NCBI RefSeq assembly: GCF_037102585.1
Contig: NW_027043830.1
Location: forward strand, 434,001-498,000
DNA from: Saccharomycopsis crataegensis
Taxonomy: Eukaryota; Ascomycota; Saccharomycetes; Ascoideales; Saccharomycopsidaceae
Direction of reading: 5' to 3'
DNA: 64,000 bases
This document shows, one piece after another, positions 23,488 to 33,400 of this stretch. The notes beneath the pieces are model-generated. The model was not told the origin of the DNA. It worked only from the letters and a program-made list of their open reading frames with translations, and searched no databases. Numbering within the stretch: the first letter of the stretch is position 1; the number at the start of each line of letters is the position of its first letter. A program made the position numbers and the translations under genes.

Positions 23488-24627
23488 ATGACTAACGACG
23501 AGAAGACAAAGACCAAGAAAGGAAATCTTAAACTTTGCGAACTTTGCAAGTCAAGAAAACAAGCGATCAAAAGACCAAAAAACCTACAGAAGATCTGTAA
23601 AGAATGCTTTTACCATGTCTTTGAAACCGAAATCCATCAGACTATTGTCTCCAATAACTTATTCTTCCCTGGCGAAAAAGTTGCTATAGGTGCGTCAGGC
23701 GGTAAGGATTCCACCGTTCTTGCCTATGTGTTGAAACTTTTGAATGAGCGTTATAATTATGGCCTAGAACTCGTATTGTTGAGTATCGATGAAGGGATTG
23801 TGGGCTACAGAGATGATTCTCTAGCCACCGTCCAGAGAAATAAAATCCAGTATAATTTGCCATTGGAAATTGTGAGTTACAGAGACTTGTATAACTGGAC
23901 TATGGATGAAATTGTTTCCTGTGCCGGCATCAGAAATAGTTGTACGTACTGCGGGGTACTAAGAAGACAGGCACTTGATAGAGGGGCGGCAAAATTGGGG
24001 ATCAATCACGTAGTAACGGGCCATAATGCTGATGATATGGCAGAAACTGTATTGATGAATATTTTAAGAGGTGATTTGGCAAGATTGGAGAACTCCACCA
24101 CTATTTGCACCAAATCATCGGGATCACCAATCAAAAGATCAAAACCTTTCAAATACATATACCAAAAGGAAATTGTGCTTTATGCTCACTACAAGAAGCT
24201 AGATTATTTTTCAACCGAGTGTACTTACGCTCCAGAGGCATTTAGAGGTACTGCCAGAGTGTTGATGAAAAACTTGGAGAAAATCAGGTCGAGTTGTATC
24301 ACCGATATCATTTACAGTGGGGAGAATCTTGTGTTGAAAGAAAAGAAAAAGCGACAACAATTTAAAAAGAAACAAAATGCCAATGGTTCCAAGGAGCCAA
24401 CAGAGGTGGAAATACGTAACGATGGCTCAATATCGCTAGGTAAGCACGGATTCAAAGATGGTAATAGATGTACGAGATGTGGATATTTGTCTTCCAACAC
24501 CATTTGCAAAGCGTGTATGTTGCTAGAAGGATTGGAAAAGAGCAAAGCCAAGATAATGCTTGAAAATGACGGGGTCACTGATGGGGCAGCCAAGCTTACG
24601 AGAACTTTAGAGCTGCTTACCTTTTGA
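23488..24627 (+). CDS. NCS6: Cytoplasmic tRNA 2-thiolation protein Ncs6/Ctu1
   Basis: A 379-residue ATP-pyrophosphatase that, with Ncs2, thiolates U34 of tRNA-Lys, -Glu and -Gln using sulfur carried by Urm1. The PP-loop SGGKDS is at residues 70-75. N-terminal Cys pairs (C17/C20 and C37/C40) and a second Cys cluster at the C-terminus (CTRCGYL, CKAC) form the zinc-binding ends typical of Ctu1. The conserved [17 protein letters not shown] and [14 protein letters not shown] blocks are intact. The start ATG is the first in frame. A CTG codon occurs near the C-terminus (LE-CTG-LTF). Confidence 0.94.
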   Translation: MTNDEKTKTKKGNLKLCELCKSRKQAIKRPKNLQKICKECFYHVFETEIHQTIVSNNLFFPGEKVAIGASGGKDSTVLAYVLKLLNERYNYGLELVLLSIDEGIVGYRDDSLATVQRNKIQYNLPLEIVSYRDLYNWTMDEIVSCAGIRNSCTYCGVLRRQALDRGAAKLGINHVVTGHNADDMAETVLMNILRGDLARLENSTTICTKSSGSPIKRSKPFKYIYQKEIVLYAHYKKLDYFSTECTYAPEAFRGTARVLMKNLEKIRSSCITDIIYSGENLVLKEKKKRQQFKKKQNANGSKEPTEVEIRNDGSISLGKHGFKDGNRCTRCGYLSSNTICKACMLLEGLEKSKAKIMLENDGVTDGAAKLTRTLELLTF

Positions 24628-25032
24628 GATAAATGTACTATATTCGCTTTTTTTTTTTTACTTTTCTTTTAGTTTGCTGTGTAAGAGGGTTATCATTGAC
24701 CATTCAACCATTATTTTAGTCAATAAATATCAATATATTTGGACTTGTGTGTCAATATACGATATAACTCGCGTGCTTTTAGTAACAGGGATTTCAGCCG
24801 GGCAATGAGCCATCACACCTCCTAACCGCAGGTGCCCCGATTATTGGCTGGCCACACCAAAAAAAATACAAAAAAAAACAAAATTGAAATTCACAATTTT
24901 GGATGCTAGTTGTTAATAAACTAGGTGTTTGGTTACTGTATCCTGTCAAGAAAATATCGAGTGTCTACTTGTTTTTATTAGCATCGGTCATTTAATTAAT
25001 CCTATCAAAAATAAATAAAATTAATATCCACA
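24628..25032 (+). promoter_or_regulatory. NCS6 3' region and VMA3 promoter
   Basis: 405 bp, AT-rich, with a poly-T run after NCS6 and an inverted CCAAT box (ATTGG near 24843) upstream of VMA3. No gene is seen. Confidence 0.4.
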
Positions 25033-25969
25033 ATGTCTGACTTATGGTATGTTTTTTTTTCTTGGATAGCGATGGCACTGGGTTGAGATAATCAAAAATA
25101 ACAAAGGCTGTCCACGATACCTTCGAAGGCAAAACATGATTCCATCAGTGAGATGGCATTCATTCGATGGAATTAGTACAGTTAATTTGACACATTGAAT
25201 GAGCCATAACAAATGGCAGGCCACCTTGGACATGTTTTTACCGAATTGAATGATAATGTTATCATGATATCTTATCGCACCAGCTGTTTTTTTTTTAACC
25301 TTTGGAGCCAAGTTTTCGAGGTAAGATTGATGACCAATTAACTAACACGTTTCTATAGTCCAGTTTATGCTGTATGTCAACGATTGCTTTTTTGCTCAAT
25401 CTATATTTCCATTTAAGTGTCAAATTGTTGACAATAATGTGGATTCATTCACCTCTTTTATTTCTTTTTATTTTTATTCTTTTTCTTCCATGTAATACTA
25501 ACAAATTTCTTAGCCATTCTTCGGTTCCATTGGTTGTGCCGCTGCCATTGTCTTCACATCTTTTGGTGCTGCTTACGGTACTGCTAAGTCCGGTGTTGGT
25601 ATTTGTGCCACCACTGTTTTGAGACCAGACTTACTTGTTAGAAACATTGTCCCAGTTATTATGGCTGGTATTATTGCCATTTACGGTTTGGTCGTTTCTG
25701 TCCTTGTTTCATACTCTTTGAAACAACAACAAGCTTTGTACACTGGTTTCGTCCAATTAGGTGCTGGTTTGTCTGTTGGTTTGTCTGGTTTGGCTGCTGG
25801 TTTTGCCATTGGTATTGTTGGGGACGCTGGTGTCAGAGGTACCGCTCAACAACCAAGATTGTTTGTCGGTATGATGTTGATTTTGATTTTCGCTGAAGTT
25901 TTGGGTTTGTACGGTTTGATTGTTGCTCTTTTGTTGAACTCTAGAGCCACCCAAGATGTTATCTGTTAA
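25033..25969 (+). CDS. VMA3: V-ATPase proteolipid subunit c (three exons)
   Basis: Coding sequence: 25033-25046, 25359-25371 and 25514-25969, giving 160 residues, the exact length of S. cerevisiae Vma3. Exons 1 and 2 together encode only MSDLCPVYA; exon 3 continues [22 protein letters not shown]. The protein forms the proteolipid ring of the V0 sector, which carries protons across vacuolar and Golgi membranes. Four transmembrane helices are visible, with the essential proton-carrying Glu in the last one ([20 protein letters not shown]). The sequence [18 protein letters not shown] is nearly invariant in the family. Vma11 is a close relative, but the start and overall match favour Vma3. The subunit a gene at the right edge encodes its V0 partner. 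Confidence 0.95.
25047..25358 (+). other. Intron 1 of VMA3
   Basis: 312 nt, GTATGT at the 5' end, AACTAAC branch-like site at 25340-25346, ending CTATAG. It lies only 14 coding nucleotides after the ATG. It contains a CCTTCGAAGG palindrome near 25118. No snoRNA box pair was recognised in it. Confidence 0.88.
25372..25513 (+). other. Intron 2 of VMA3
   Basis: 142 nt, GTATGT at the 5' end, perfect TACTAAC at 25496-25502, ending CTTAG at 25513. Together with intron 1 it defines a 13-nt internal exon (25359-25371). The spliced frame reproduces the conserved CPVYA-PFFG start of subunit c. Confidence 0.92.
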
Positions 25970-26567
25970 GCCTGTTGGTTTCCTCCCCCTTTTTTAAAAA
26001 AAATTTCAATAATCCTGAAATTAAACAAGAAGAAGAACAAATAACATACAAAAAGCAAAAAAAAAAAGTACATTCACATCTATCCCATTCTTTTTTTTTT
26101 TTTTTTGCCCCTCCGTCTCTCCCTCGAAATTCATTATTACCCAATCCGAATATATCATAAATTTTTTTTTAATTATGTTATAGTTAACCCTCTCCTATCA
26201 TTTACTATTATTACGAATTGAACTTCTTTTTTTTTTTTAAGTGACAGGAAAAGAAAAAAAAATGAAAGGAAGAGCCTATTATTGTGTTAAACTTATTTTT
26301 CCTCCCTTTTGGTCAATTTTTTTTTTTTATCTGTTTAGTATTATTGTACTGTTTTTTAACTTTGGAATTTTTATTGTGTGCAATGGGCGTTTCTCACTGA
26401 CCCTGTTTTCTAAGAGTAAGAATTCAATGAACGGAGTTTCAACATTCATACGCGTAATCTATCATGTCAATCGCTTACATAGCCGTATTTTGAAAGATTC
26501 AAGTAAAATATCCAAATTCAAAAAAGAAAAAAAATGCTACTTTCAACAATAATAAATAAAAATACAA
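25970..26567. other. Convergent intergenic region VMA3/ROT2
   Basis: 598 bp, rich in T and A homopolymers (near 26091, 26163, 26227 and 26319). I see no gene. Confidence 0.6.
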
Positions 26568-29399
26568 TCAATTTAACTCAATAGTCCAAGACTTATTGAT
26601 GGCAACTGCTGGGTTTCTGATAATAAAAGCATTATTGTTGATACCAATAGTTTCCGCTTCCCAGTTTTCGCCATTTTGGCTAACCTTGGCAGAAGAACTA
26701 AAGCTTATATCTTTACCAACAATAATGATTTTCTCAACCTTGACTTTATCAAGCAATTCAGTGAATGGTGTTTGTTTACCGACATTGACCGAGGATTGAA
26801 GCTTGTTATCCTTAATGGCAAAATCAACATAAACGAAATCATCATCCTTTTTGTAGTCAAAAGTTTCACCATCATCAATGTACAAAGATCCTTTTGCAGA
26901 GCCTTCTTCATCTAAAGCAACCACTAAAGTGTATGGATCATACTTCATCAATTTAGAAGATCTTCTATATCTATCTTTTCTAGAGAAAATATGACCACCT
27001 TGCATCAAAATTGGGATTTGCTCTAACTCAGCTTGGAGATCGTGTGAACCTTTACCTTGAATAAGTTCATGAGTATGATAATCAAAGTATGGTTTTTCAT
27101 CAGGAATATAGATGCTTACTGAGGTTGCTCCTTCTTGAGTTACTGGCTTGACCAAAAGGCCACTGTCAGCCACGAAAAATTCGTCTTCAATTTCATAACA
27201 ATCTTCATTTTCTGGATTGGAGTAAAACAATGGGGTGATAATTGGAGCATTAGTGATTGATGCATGATGGAATCCAGTGTAGAAAACAGGAAGCAAAGAG
27301 TAACGTAATCTAATAGCATCTCTCATGATTGAAGTGTATGGTTCCCCGGCAATATAAGGTTCACGTCTTTTGGAATCAATATGGGCGTGGCCTCTGAAAA
27401 ATGGATACCAAATACCAGCTTGGTACCATCTAGTCAATAATTCTGAGCTTGGATCACCAAAAAATCCACCGACATCTGAACCAGTAAATGGCATACCAAC
27501 AACTTGCGAAGTTAAAGCCATTGGTAAGGAAATCTTAAGAAATTCCCATTTGGATTTGTTATCCCCACTCCACATAGCGGCCGATCTTTGAGAACCGGCA
27601 TAATAGGCTCTGGTCAAAATAAACGGTCTCTTATTGACATATCTCTTGGACATAGCATCATAAGTTGCTTCATGGAAAGTCAAACCATAAGCATTATGGA
27701 CCGATCTATGTTCCCAGCCACCGTAGTGAACGATGTCCTTTGGTGCAGTGGTTTCTGGACCAGAGAACACTGATGGTTCACTCATATCATTCCAGATATG
27801 TAAATTGGTCTCATCACCAGAGAAATCGGTGTTGTTGGCAAACAACTTATTCCAGTAAGCTTTAGATTTTGGATTAAAAGTATCAATCCAAACGGATTCA
27901 CCTGGCCAACAATGGCCATGATAAGTATCATCATTATCAGAATTTTTGATCCCGAGGCCTTGTTTTTCAATATCATTGGAAACTTGATAGTCTGTTTTGA
28001 TATGTGGGTCAATAATAGCCACCAAGTTTCTGCCAGTTTCCGCCAATTTCTTGTTCATTTCCACATGATCATCAAACAACCCTTTTTTCCAAGTGAAATA
28101 TTTCTTATTTTCGGTGTATTCAATGTCCAACCAAATGACATCGTATGGAATTTCAAAATTATCAAATTTTTCTGAAACGTCCAAAACATCATCGACATCA
28201 TTGTAGTTCCATCTACATTGATGGTAACCCAAAGTAAATAATTGTGGTAATTCTGGATTCCCAGATAACTCACCGTATTTTTTGTTGATAGCAAGAGGGC
28301 TCTTATCCACCATGATAATCAAATCAAGAATACCGGCTTCAGAGAACCAGTGAGTCTTTGTTGACTTTTCCGATGTCAATACAATTTGGTCAGGATTAGA
28401 TTGAGCAGGAGAACCCTTCTTAATATCGACATAAGTGTCAGCAGCATTGATCCAAAAGAGCCCTGCGGTAGCGGATTTCTTTTGGGCAACCATGAAGGGA
28501 ATAGAACCATACATTGGGAACTTACTTTGGGTTTCATATTCAAAGATGTCAACGTTGAATAATCTGTATGGATCATCGTTGGTGGTATCCTTCAATGAAA
28601 AGGTATCGGCGTGTTCAGGAATCCCAAACACTTTATCATAACCAATGAATGACACATCAACACCGATAGATTCTGGGCCAAATGGCAAATGGTCCCCTTG
28701 TGAATCCTTGAATTCGTCCTTGAAAGTACCATAATCGGTTTCTTCTGGTGACAATTCTGAGGCTTGTTGGTCTTGGGTTCTCCAATGTTCTATATTAAAA
28801 AAGTTTCTGTCATTCAAGATAATTTCTGGTTGACCGTGGTAATAAACTGTTATTTTGAAAGGACTCAATGTAATTTGGGCTTCATATTCTGATTCGTCAC
28901 CATAAATAATGGACAAGTATTTTTCCCCGGTGGACTTGTCAGTAATGGATTCTTTTGTGAGTTTGGCATTGACGGAGATTTCTGGTTCTCCTTTCAAAGC
29001 ATACTTCGAAGCCTCATTGAATCTTCTAGACTTGAATCTTTTGTCCGCGACACGTAACAGCTTTGGATCAGATCTTTCCTTTTCATCGATTGTCAATCTG
29101 ATATTATCACTTTTCAATACCTCTATGGTGAATGGCAATTCCACCGCTTTACCATTTGGCAACTTTTTCATAATACTACCTTCAATGGCCGAGACTTCTT
29201 CCAGAATTCGGATCGAAGTCTCATCAACGCTATATGGGCTGGAGTAACTACCATGTTTGTTGGAAATTGCGTTGGCCAAATGTCTATTTCTATGACAAAA
29301 CCCGTTTTGTTCACAAGTCTTGAATAATTCTCTTTTTACCCCGAAGACCGATCGAAAAAGAGCAAACGTTGCCACAATGGAAACGAATTCTAACTTCAT
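26568..29399 (-). CDS. ROT2: Glucosidase II catalytic (alpha) subunit
   Basis: A 943-residue glycoside hydrolase family 31 enzyme of the ER lumen that trims the inner glucoses from N-glycans during glycoprotein folding. An N-terminal signal peptide (MKLEFVSIVATFALFRSVFG) is followed by the Cys-containing CEQNGFCHRNRH motif typical of glucosidase II alpha. The GH31 catalytic barrel contains DVIWLDIEYTENKKYFTWK and the nucleophile motif WNDMSEPSVF (Asp538), then the GSDVGGFFG motif. Length matches the family. It diverges from SNU13 across a 491-bp spacer. No ER-retention tetrapeptide is present, as expected because the beta subunit supplies retention. Confidence 0.95.
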   Translation of the reverse strand: MKLEFVSIVATFALFRSVFGVKRELFKTCEQNGFCHRNRHLANAISNKHGSYSSPYSVDETSIRILEEVSAIEGSIMKKLPNGKAVELPFTIEVLKSDNIRLTIDEKERSDPKLLRVADKRFKSRRFNEASKYALKGEPEISVNAKLTKESITDKSTGEKYLSIIYGDESEYEAQITLSPFKITVYYHGQPEIILNDRNFFNIEHWRTQDQQASELSPEETDYGTFKDEFKDSQGDHLPFGPESIGVDVSFIGYDKVFGIPEHADTFSLKDTTNDDPYRLFNVDIFEYETQSKFPMYGSIPFMVAQKKSATAGLFWINAADTYVDIKKGSPAQSNPDQIVLTSEKSTKTHWFSEAGILDLIIMVDKSPLAINKKYGELSGNPELPQLFTLGYHQCRWNYNDVDDVLDVSEKFDNFEIPYDVIWLDIEYTENKKYFTWKKGLFDDHVEMNKKLAETGRNLVAIIDPHIKTDYQVSNDIEKQGLGIKNSDNDDTYHGHCWPGESVWIDTFNPKSKAYWNKLFANNTDFSGDETNLHIWNDMSEPSVFSGPETTAPKDIVHYGGWEHRSVHNAYGLTFHEATYDAMSKRYVNKRPFILTRAYYAGSQRSAAMWSGDNKSKWEFLKISLPMALTSQVVGMPFTGSDVGGFFGDPSSELLTRWYQAGIWYPFFRGHAHIDSKRREPYIAGEPYTSIMRDAIRLRYSLLPVFYTGFHHASITNAPIITPLFYSNPENEDCYEIEDEFFVADSGLLVKPVTQEGATSVSIYIPDEKPYFDYHTHELIQGKGSHDLQAELEQIPILMQGGHIFSRKDRYRRSSKLMKYDPYTLVVALDEEGSAKGSLYIDDGETFDYKKDDDFVYVDFAIKDNKLQSSVNVGKQTPFTELLDKVKVEKIIIVGKDISFSSSAKVSQNGENWEAETIGINNNAFIIRNPAVAINKSWTIELN

Positions 29400-29890
29400 T
29401 GTTAAATTCTCGGGGGATGGTTATCGAATGAGTATTATCTGTTCTCTTCATCAACGGTTGCAACAAGAACAAATCACACAAAAAAAGCCATCGCAATTAG
29501 GTGCCCTGATCCGCAAAGGGCTTTTTGACGTGCCAATTTGTCAACCCCGGCCATGATGGTTGAGAGGTCCCCATTCTGGTATTGGGGGAGTACTTGATAT
29601 CCAAAGGAGAAATACCAATAAATATCAAACATTTATTGGGAGCTGTTTCTCACCAGTTACTCAAATATATCCTCATGTTCACATACATCAAGATACCGCA
29701 GTCTTTTGACAAGTTGAAATATGCACCCCGGGTAACAGGATCGAGATACTTGAAAAAAAAAAAAAAAAAAAAAAAAATTTTCTCAAAAAAAATAATTTTT
29801 CATCTCATCTCTTCTAACAATAACGCTGGGCGAGCAATAGCAAGGAACCCTTTAGTTTATCTAAGTTTATTAAATATCTTTATAAAAAAA
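29400..29890. promoter_or_regulatory. Divergent promoter region ROT2 / SNU13
   Basis: A Reb1-type CGGGTAA is at 29729-29735, about 156 bp before the SNU13 ATG. It is followed by a long A run (29754-29777) leading into AATTTTCTC and then TTTTTCATCTCATCTC (29796-29811), which read in reverse is GATGAGATG next to AAAAA. This resembles the PAC/RRPE pair of yeast ribosome-biogenesis promoters. The functional reading is an inference from motif similarity. Confidence 0.5.
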
Positions 29891-30271
29891 ATGTCTGCTC
29901 CAAACCCAAAAGCTTTCCCATTGGCTGACTCTGGCTTGTCCCAACAAATCTTGGATGTTATCCAACAAGCTCAAAACTTGAGACAATTGAAGAAGGGTGC
30001 TAACGAAGCCACCAAGACTTTGAACAGAGGTATCTCTGAATTCATCGTCATGGCTGCCGATGCTGAACCTATTGAAATCTTGTTGCACTTGCCTTTGTTG
30101 TGTGAAGACAAGAATGTTCCATACGTTTTCGTTCCATCCAAGACTGCCTTAGGTAGAGCCTGTGGTGTTTCCAGACCAGTCATTTCTGCTTCTGTCACCA
30201 CCAACGACAGCTCTTCCATCAAAAACCAAATCTACGCCATCAAGGACAAGATTGAAACCCTTTTGATCTAA
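29891..30271 (+). CDS. SNU13: U4/U6.U5 snRNP and box C/D snoRNP protein Snu13
   Basis: A 126-residue L7Ae-family RNA-binding protein that recognises kink-turns in U4 snRNA and box C/D snoRNAs. The conserved [20 protein letters not shown] and [15 protein letters not shown] segments and the C-terminus KIETLLI are almost identical to yeast and human 15.5K. The start is the ATG at 29891 ([14 protein letters not shown]), which gives the same length as S. cerevisiae Snu13; the open frame extends upstream but without family resemblance. It works with Nop58, also encoded in this window, in box C/D snoRNPs. Confidence 0.97.
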   Translation: MSAPNPKAFPLADSGLSQQILDVIQQAQNLRQLKKGANEATKTLNRGISEFIVMAADAEPIEILLHLPLLCEDKNVPYVFVPSKTALGRACGVSRPVISASVTTNDSSSIKNQIYAIKDKIETLLI

Positions 30272-30461
30272 GGTGATTGTACCAGTATATTATTTTTCTC
30301 GATAGAGCATCTATTATTTTTTTCTCTTCTTTCTTCTGTTTACATATAATGCATTTAAAAATTATTTTGCGGACTACGGTGAGTCTTTTATTAAACAAAA
30401 AAAAAAAAAAAAATCGTAAGTTCATTAATTCCTTATGTTCTCTATTATAAGGGGCTCTGTA

Positions 30462-33400
30462 TTAATTTCCCAACCCTAAAGTGCTTGCAGAAATAATTCT
30501 CTTCATCGCTTCAATATCTTCGTTGGCTAAATGACTCTTCTGTTGATCCATAGGTAAATTCAAAAACTTTTGAAATAGAGTGCCATCAATGAAGTTTGTG
30601 TATTCATCTTCAACAACCGATCCAAACACTTTGGGGTTTCTGAATTTATGGAATGCCGCCATCGATTGGTCGTCTTTAGGTGAGGCATCGAAAATACCCA
30701 CCAAATGGTCCTGGAGCCGTTTCAACAAATCAGCTGCACCCTTATTATCAATAAGGCTTAGCGTATAAATCCCTCCAATTACTGATCCCACAAGACTTAA
30801 AGGAAAAATGGTACTAGCAATATTACCACTAAAAAATTCATCGGACCCATTTGCTTCTCCGATGAACTGTTTTGTAATCATACCATTAAATTTCATGGTT
30901 GGGTAACAGCCATAGGACGGTAAAGCTTCAATCACATTGATATTGTCACCTAAATTAAATTTAGATATAGTTTTCTTCTCTATGTTCAATTTTTTATCCT
31001 TAAATCCGACTTTTTTAAAAACCACCGATAGATTATTAGAAAGATCCACCAGCTGCGATAAAAATGAATTGGTAAGGCATGAATCAATACTGGCCATTTC
31101 ATTAATCTGATCTAGTTCATAAATGCTGATCCTTAATGACATTTCGTAATCTTCATATTTATTGGCCACCGCATAATCACTCACAGTATAAATATCTTTG
31201 GGCCCGCTTTGCGCAGGCTTCGATTCAGTGTATTTTATCAGACTCAATTTAAAGGTCATTGGGCCTTTGTAAATATCATTGATCATGATCATGTTATTAA
31301 TGGAGGTTATTTTGTCAGTGAATAATCTAGATATTCTCTTCTCAAAAGTCCTTTCGATGTAGAATTGCCTGGTAGATGGTCTGTAATTGATACGGAAAAT
31401 CCCTGTTTTGTTTCCCGTGGCTAGAAATAATCGATACCCAAAATTATGAATGGAGTAGAATTGACTCTTGGAAGAGTTTTTATAAGATGATTCCAAAATA
31501 ATCCCTGTTTTTTCCTCCGTTATCACGGAAAATAACTTGAATTCATTAACAACATCAGCATCATCGAGATCTCCAGTATCCCGATTTTTTTCTCGATAAG
31601 TGCTCCCACTACAGTTGGAAACCACTAAAAATTTATTCATCAACATTTTTTGCAACCCCACCGAAGTCTTATCTTCGAATCCCAAAATGTTCTCGACGTG
31701 GGCTGGTCCTTTGATTTCAGTAGACTTTGGTTTTTGGTAACACGCATCAATTAAGTCAACAACTTCATAACCTTCAAGGACATTGCAAGATAACAATTCA
31801 AAAGATTTAAGATTAAGTAACTTGATTGTGCTGACAGTTTTATCCAAACGATTTCCCTTTGGTTCACAGGAATTTGGATATTTATTTGTCACCACCACCA
31901 TAAGGTTAAACTGTTTCATAATAATAATCTTTCTGATCAAATCTGTCAATTCAATTGATTTAATAACCGTATAAAAGTTTGACTTTTCCTGAAAACTAGT
32001 ATTATCAGGTAGTATTTGAAGAAGGGTATCGCCATCGGCATCCACTGAAGCTGTCATGTTGGTATTTTGTTTCACGATTTTCCGACATTTGTTTCTCTGG
32101 TTCGATATTTCCTTGTCTATTCCATCTCCAATGATATTTTTCTTTCTGTTACTAGTTAAAATTATTAGATCATCGTCTTCCTCTTCTTCTTGTCCTTCCT
32201 GTTGGTCTCCCGCTACTCTGTGACGGACCCCTTCTTCAAGACATGGTTTCCTCATCAACATTTTTGCATCAACTTTAAAAAATTGGGCATTTGGAAACCC
32301 ATCTGTCATGAGATAGGTTTTCCCTTGGTGTTCAAATTCACTATAAAGAGTTGTGTTAGGATGATTAAAGGGAAAATTCAAAATTCCCAATTCATAACTG
32401 ATACTTGGCGACGATGGTTGCTTATGAAGGTTCAATAAATGCACAGTATTGGCATTAGGGGTTTTCAAATAATAAGTATTCCTCAATGATTTCGATTTTA
32501 TTATTTCGGCTGAAAAATCATCTAAATTGTACTTCAAATAGTCCGACTCATTAATAACTTTAGAATTCTTGAACCCAGAAACAATAGAGTGCAATTTTAT
32601 GATTACCAAAGACCTGGACGATGTTGTACCCAAAAGAATCACTTCGTCTCTAATATTATCGATAGCAATTGAATTGAAAAAGCTCTTTTTGTGAAATCCG
32701 AAATCTTTGATGAATTCTAAATGTGGATCGATTTGTGAATATTTATACTTGACAACTTTGTTATCTCCTTCGAATGTGCAAATCACTAAATAAAAGACCT
32801 CGTTAACAGCATCAACTTCAAGATCGAAAACCAATGTATTTTCATTCAATCCAAAACTTATATCAACATCAGTTGGAACAGGAAGTTCTCTATCAATATT
32901 TTCAATGAGATTTAGGTACCTGAAATATTTTTTTTCTTCGGATTCACAAAATAAAAAAATTTCGTTGCCAGATCCAAGGTATATCTGACTGACGGGATCT
33001 CTCTCTAAACTTCTGGAAAGCTCCGCATTATATTCCAAACGTTCATAATAATGAGTTCCGAAATCTGCAAAGTTGTAAACTTTGAGTTCCTGTTCAAATA
33101 TAATCACAAGCCGGTCTTCAAAAAAACTAAGTTCTTTAATTCGGCCACATCTCAACAATCCATTTTCTTCTGATGTTGTATCTTCCTTGAACTTGCAAGG
33201 TATAAATTCAAGAGATAATTCATTTTCTGAAGTGACTCTTGTTAAGTAAAATTCAAGAAATCCAGTGTTATCATCTAAAATCGAGGTTGGTTTAGTAATT
33301 CGACTTTCATTTGCTATTTGCTCAAAATACAAAATATGCAATCCTCCATAACTTGTTTCAAAAGACCTTTTTTTTTGAAGTAAGGTGTCTCTTAAATTGA

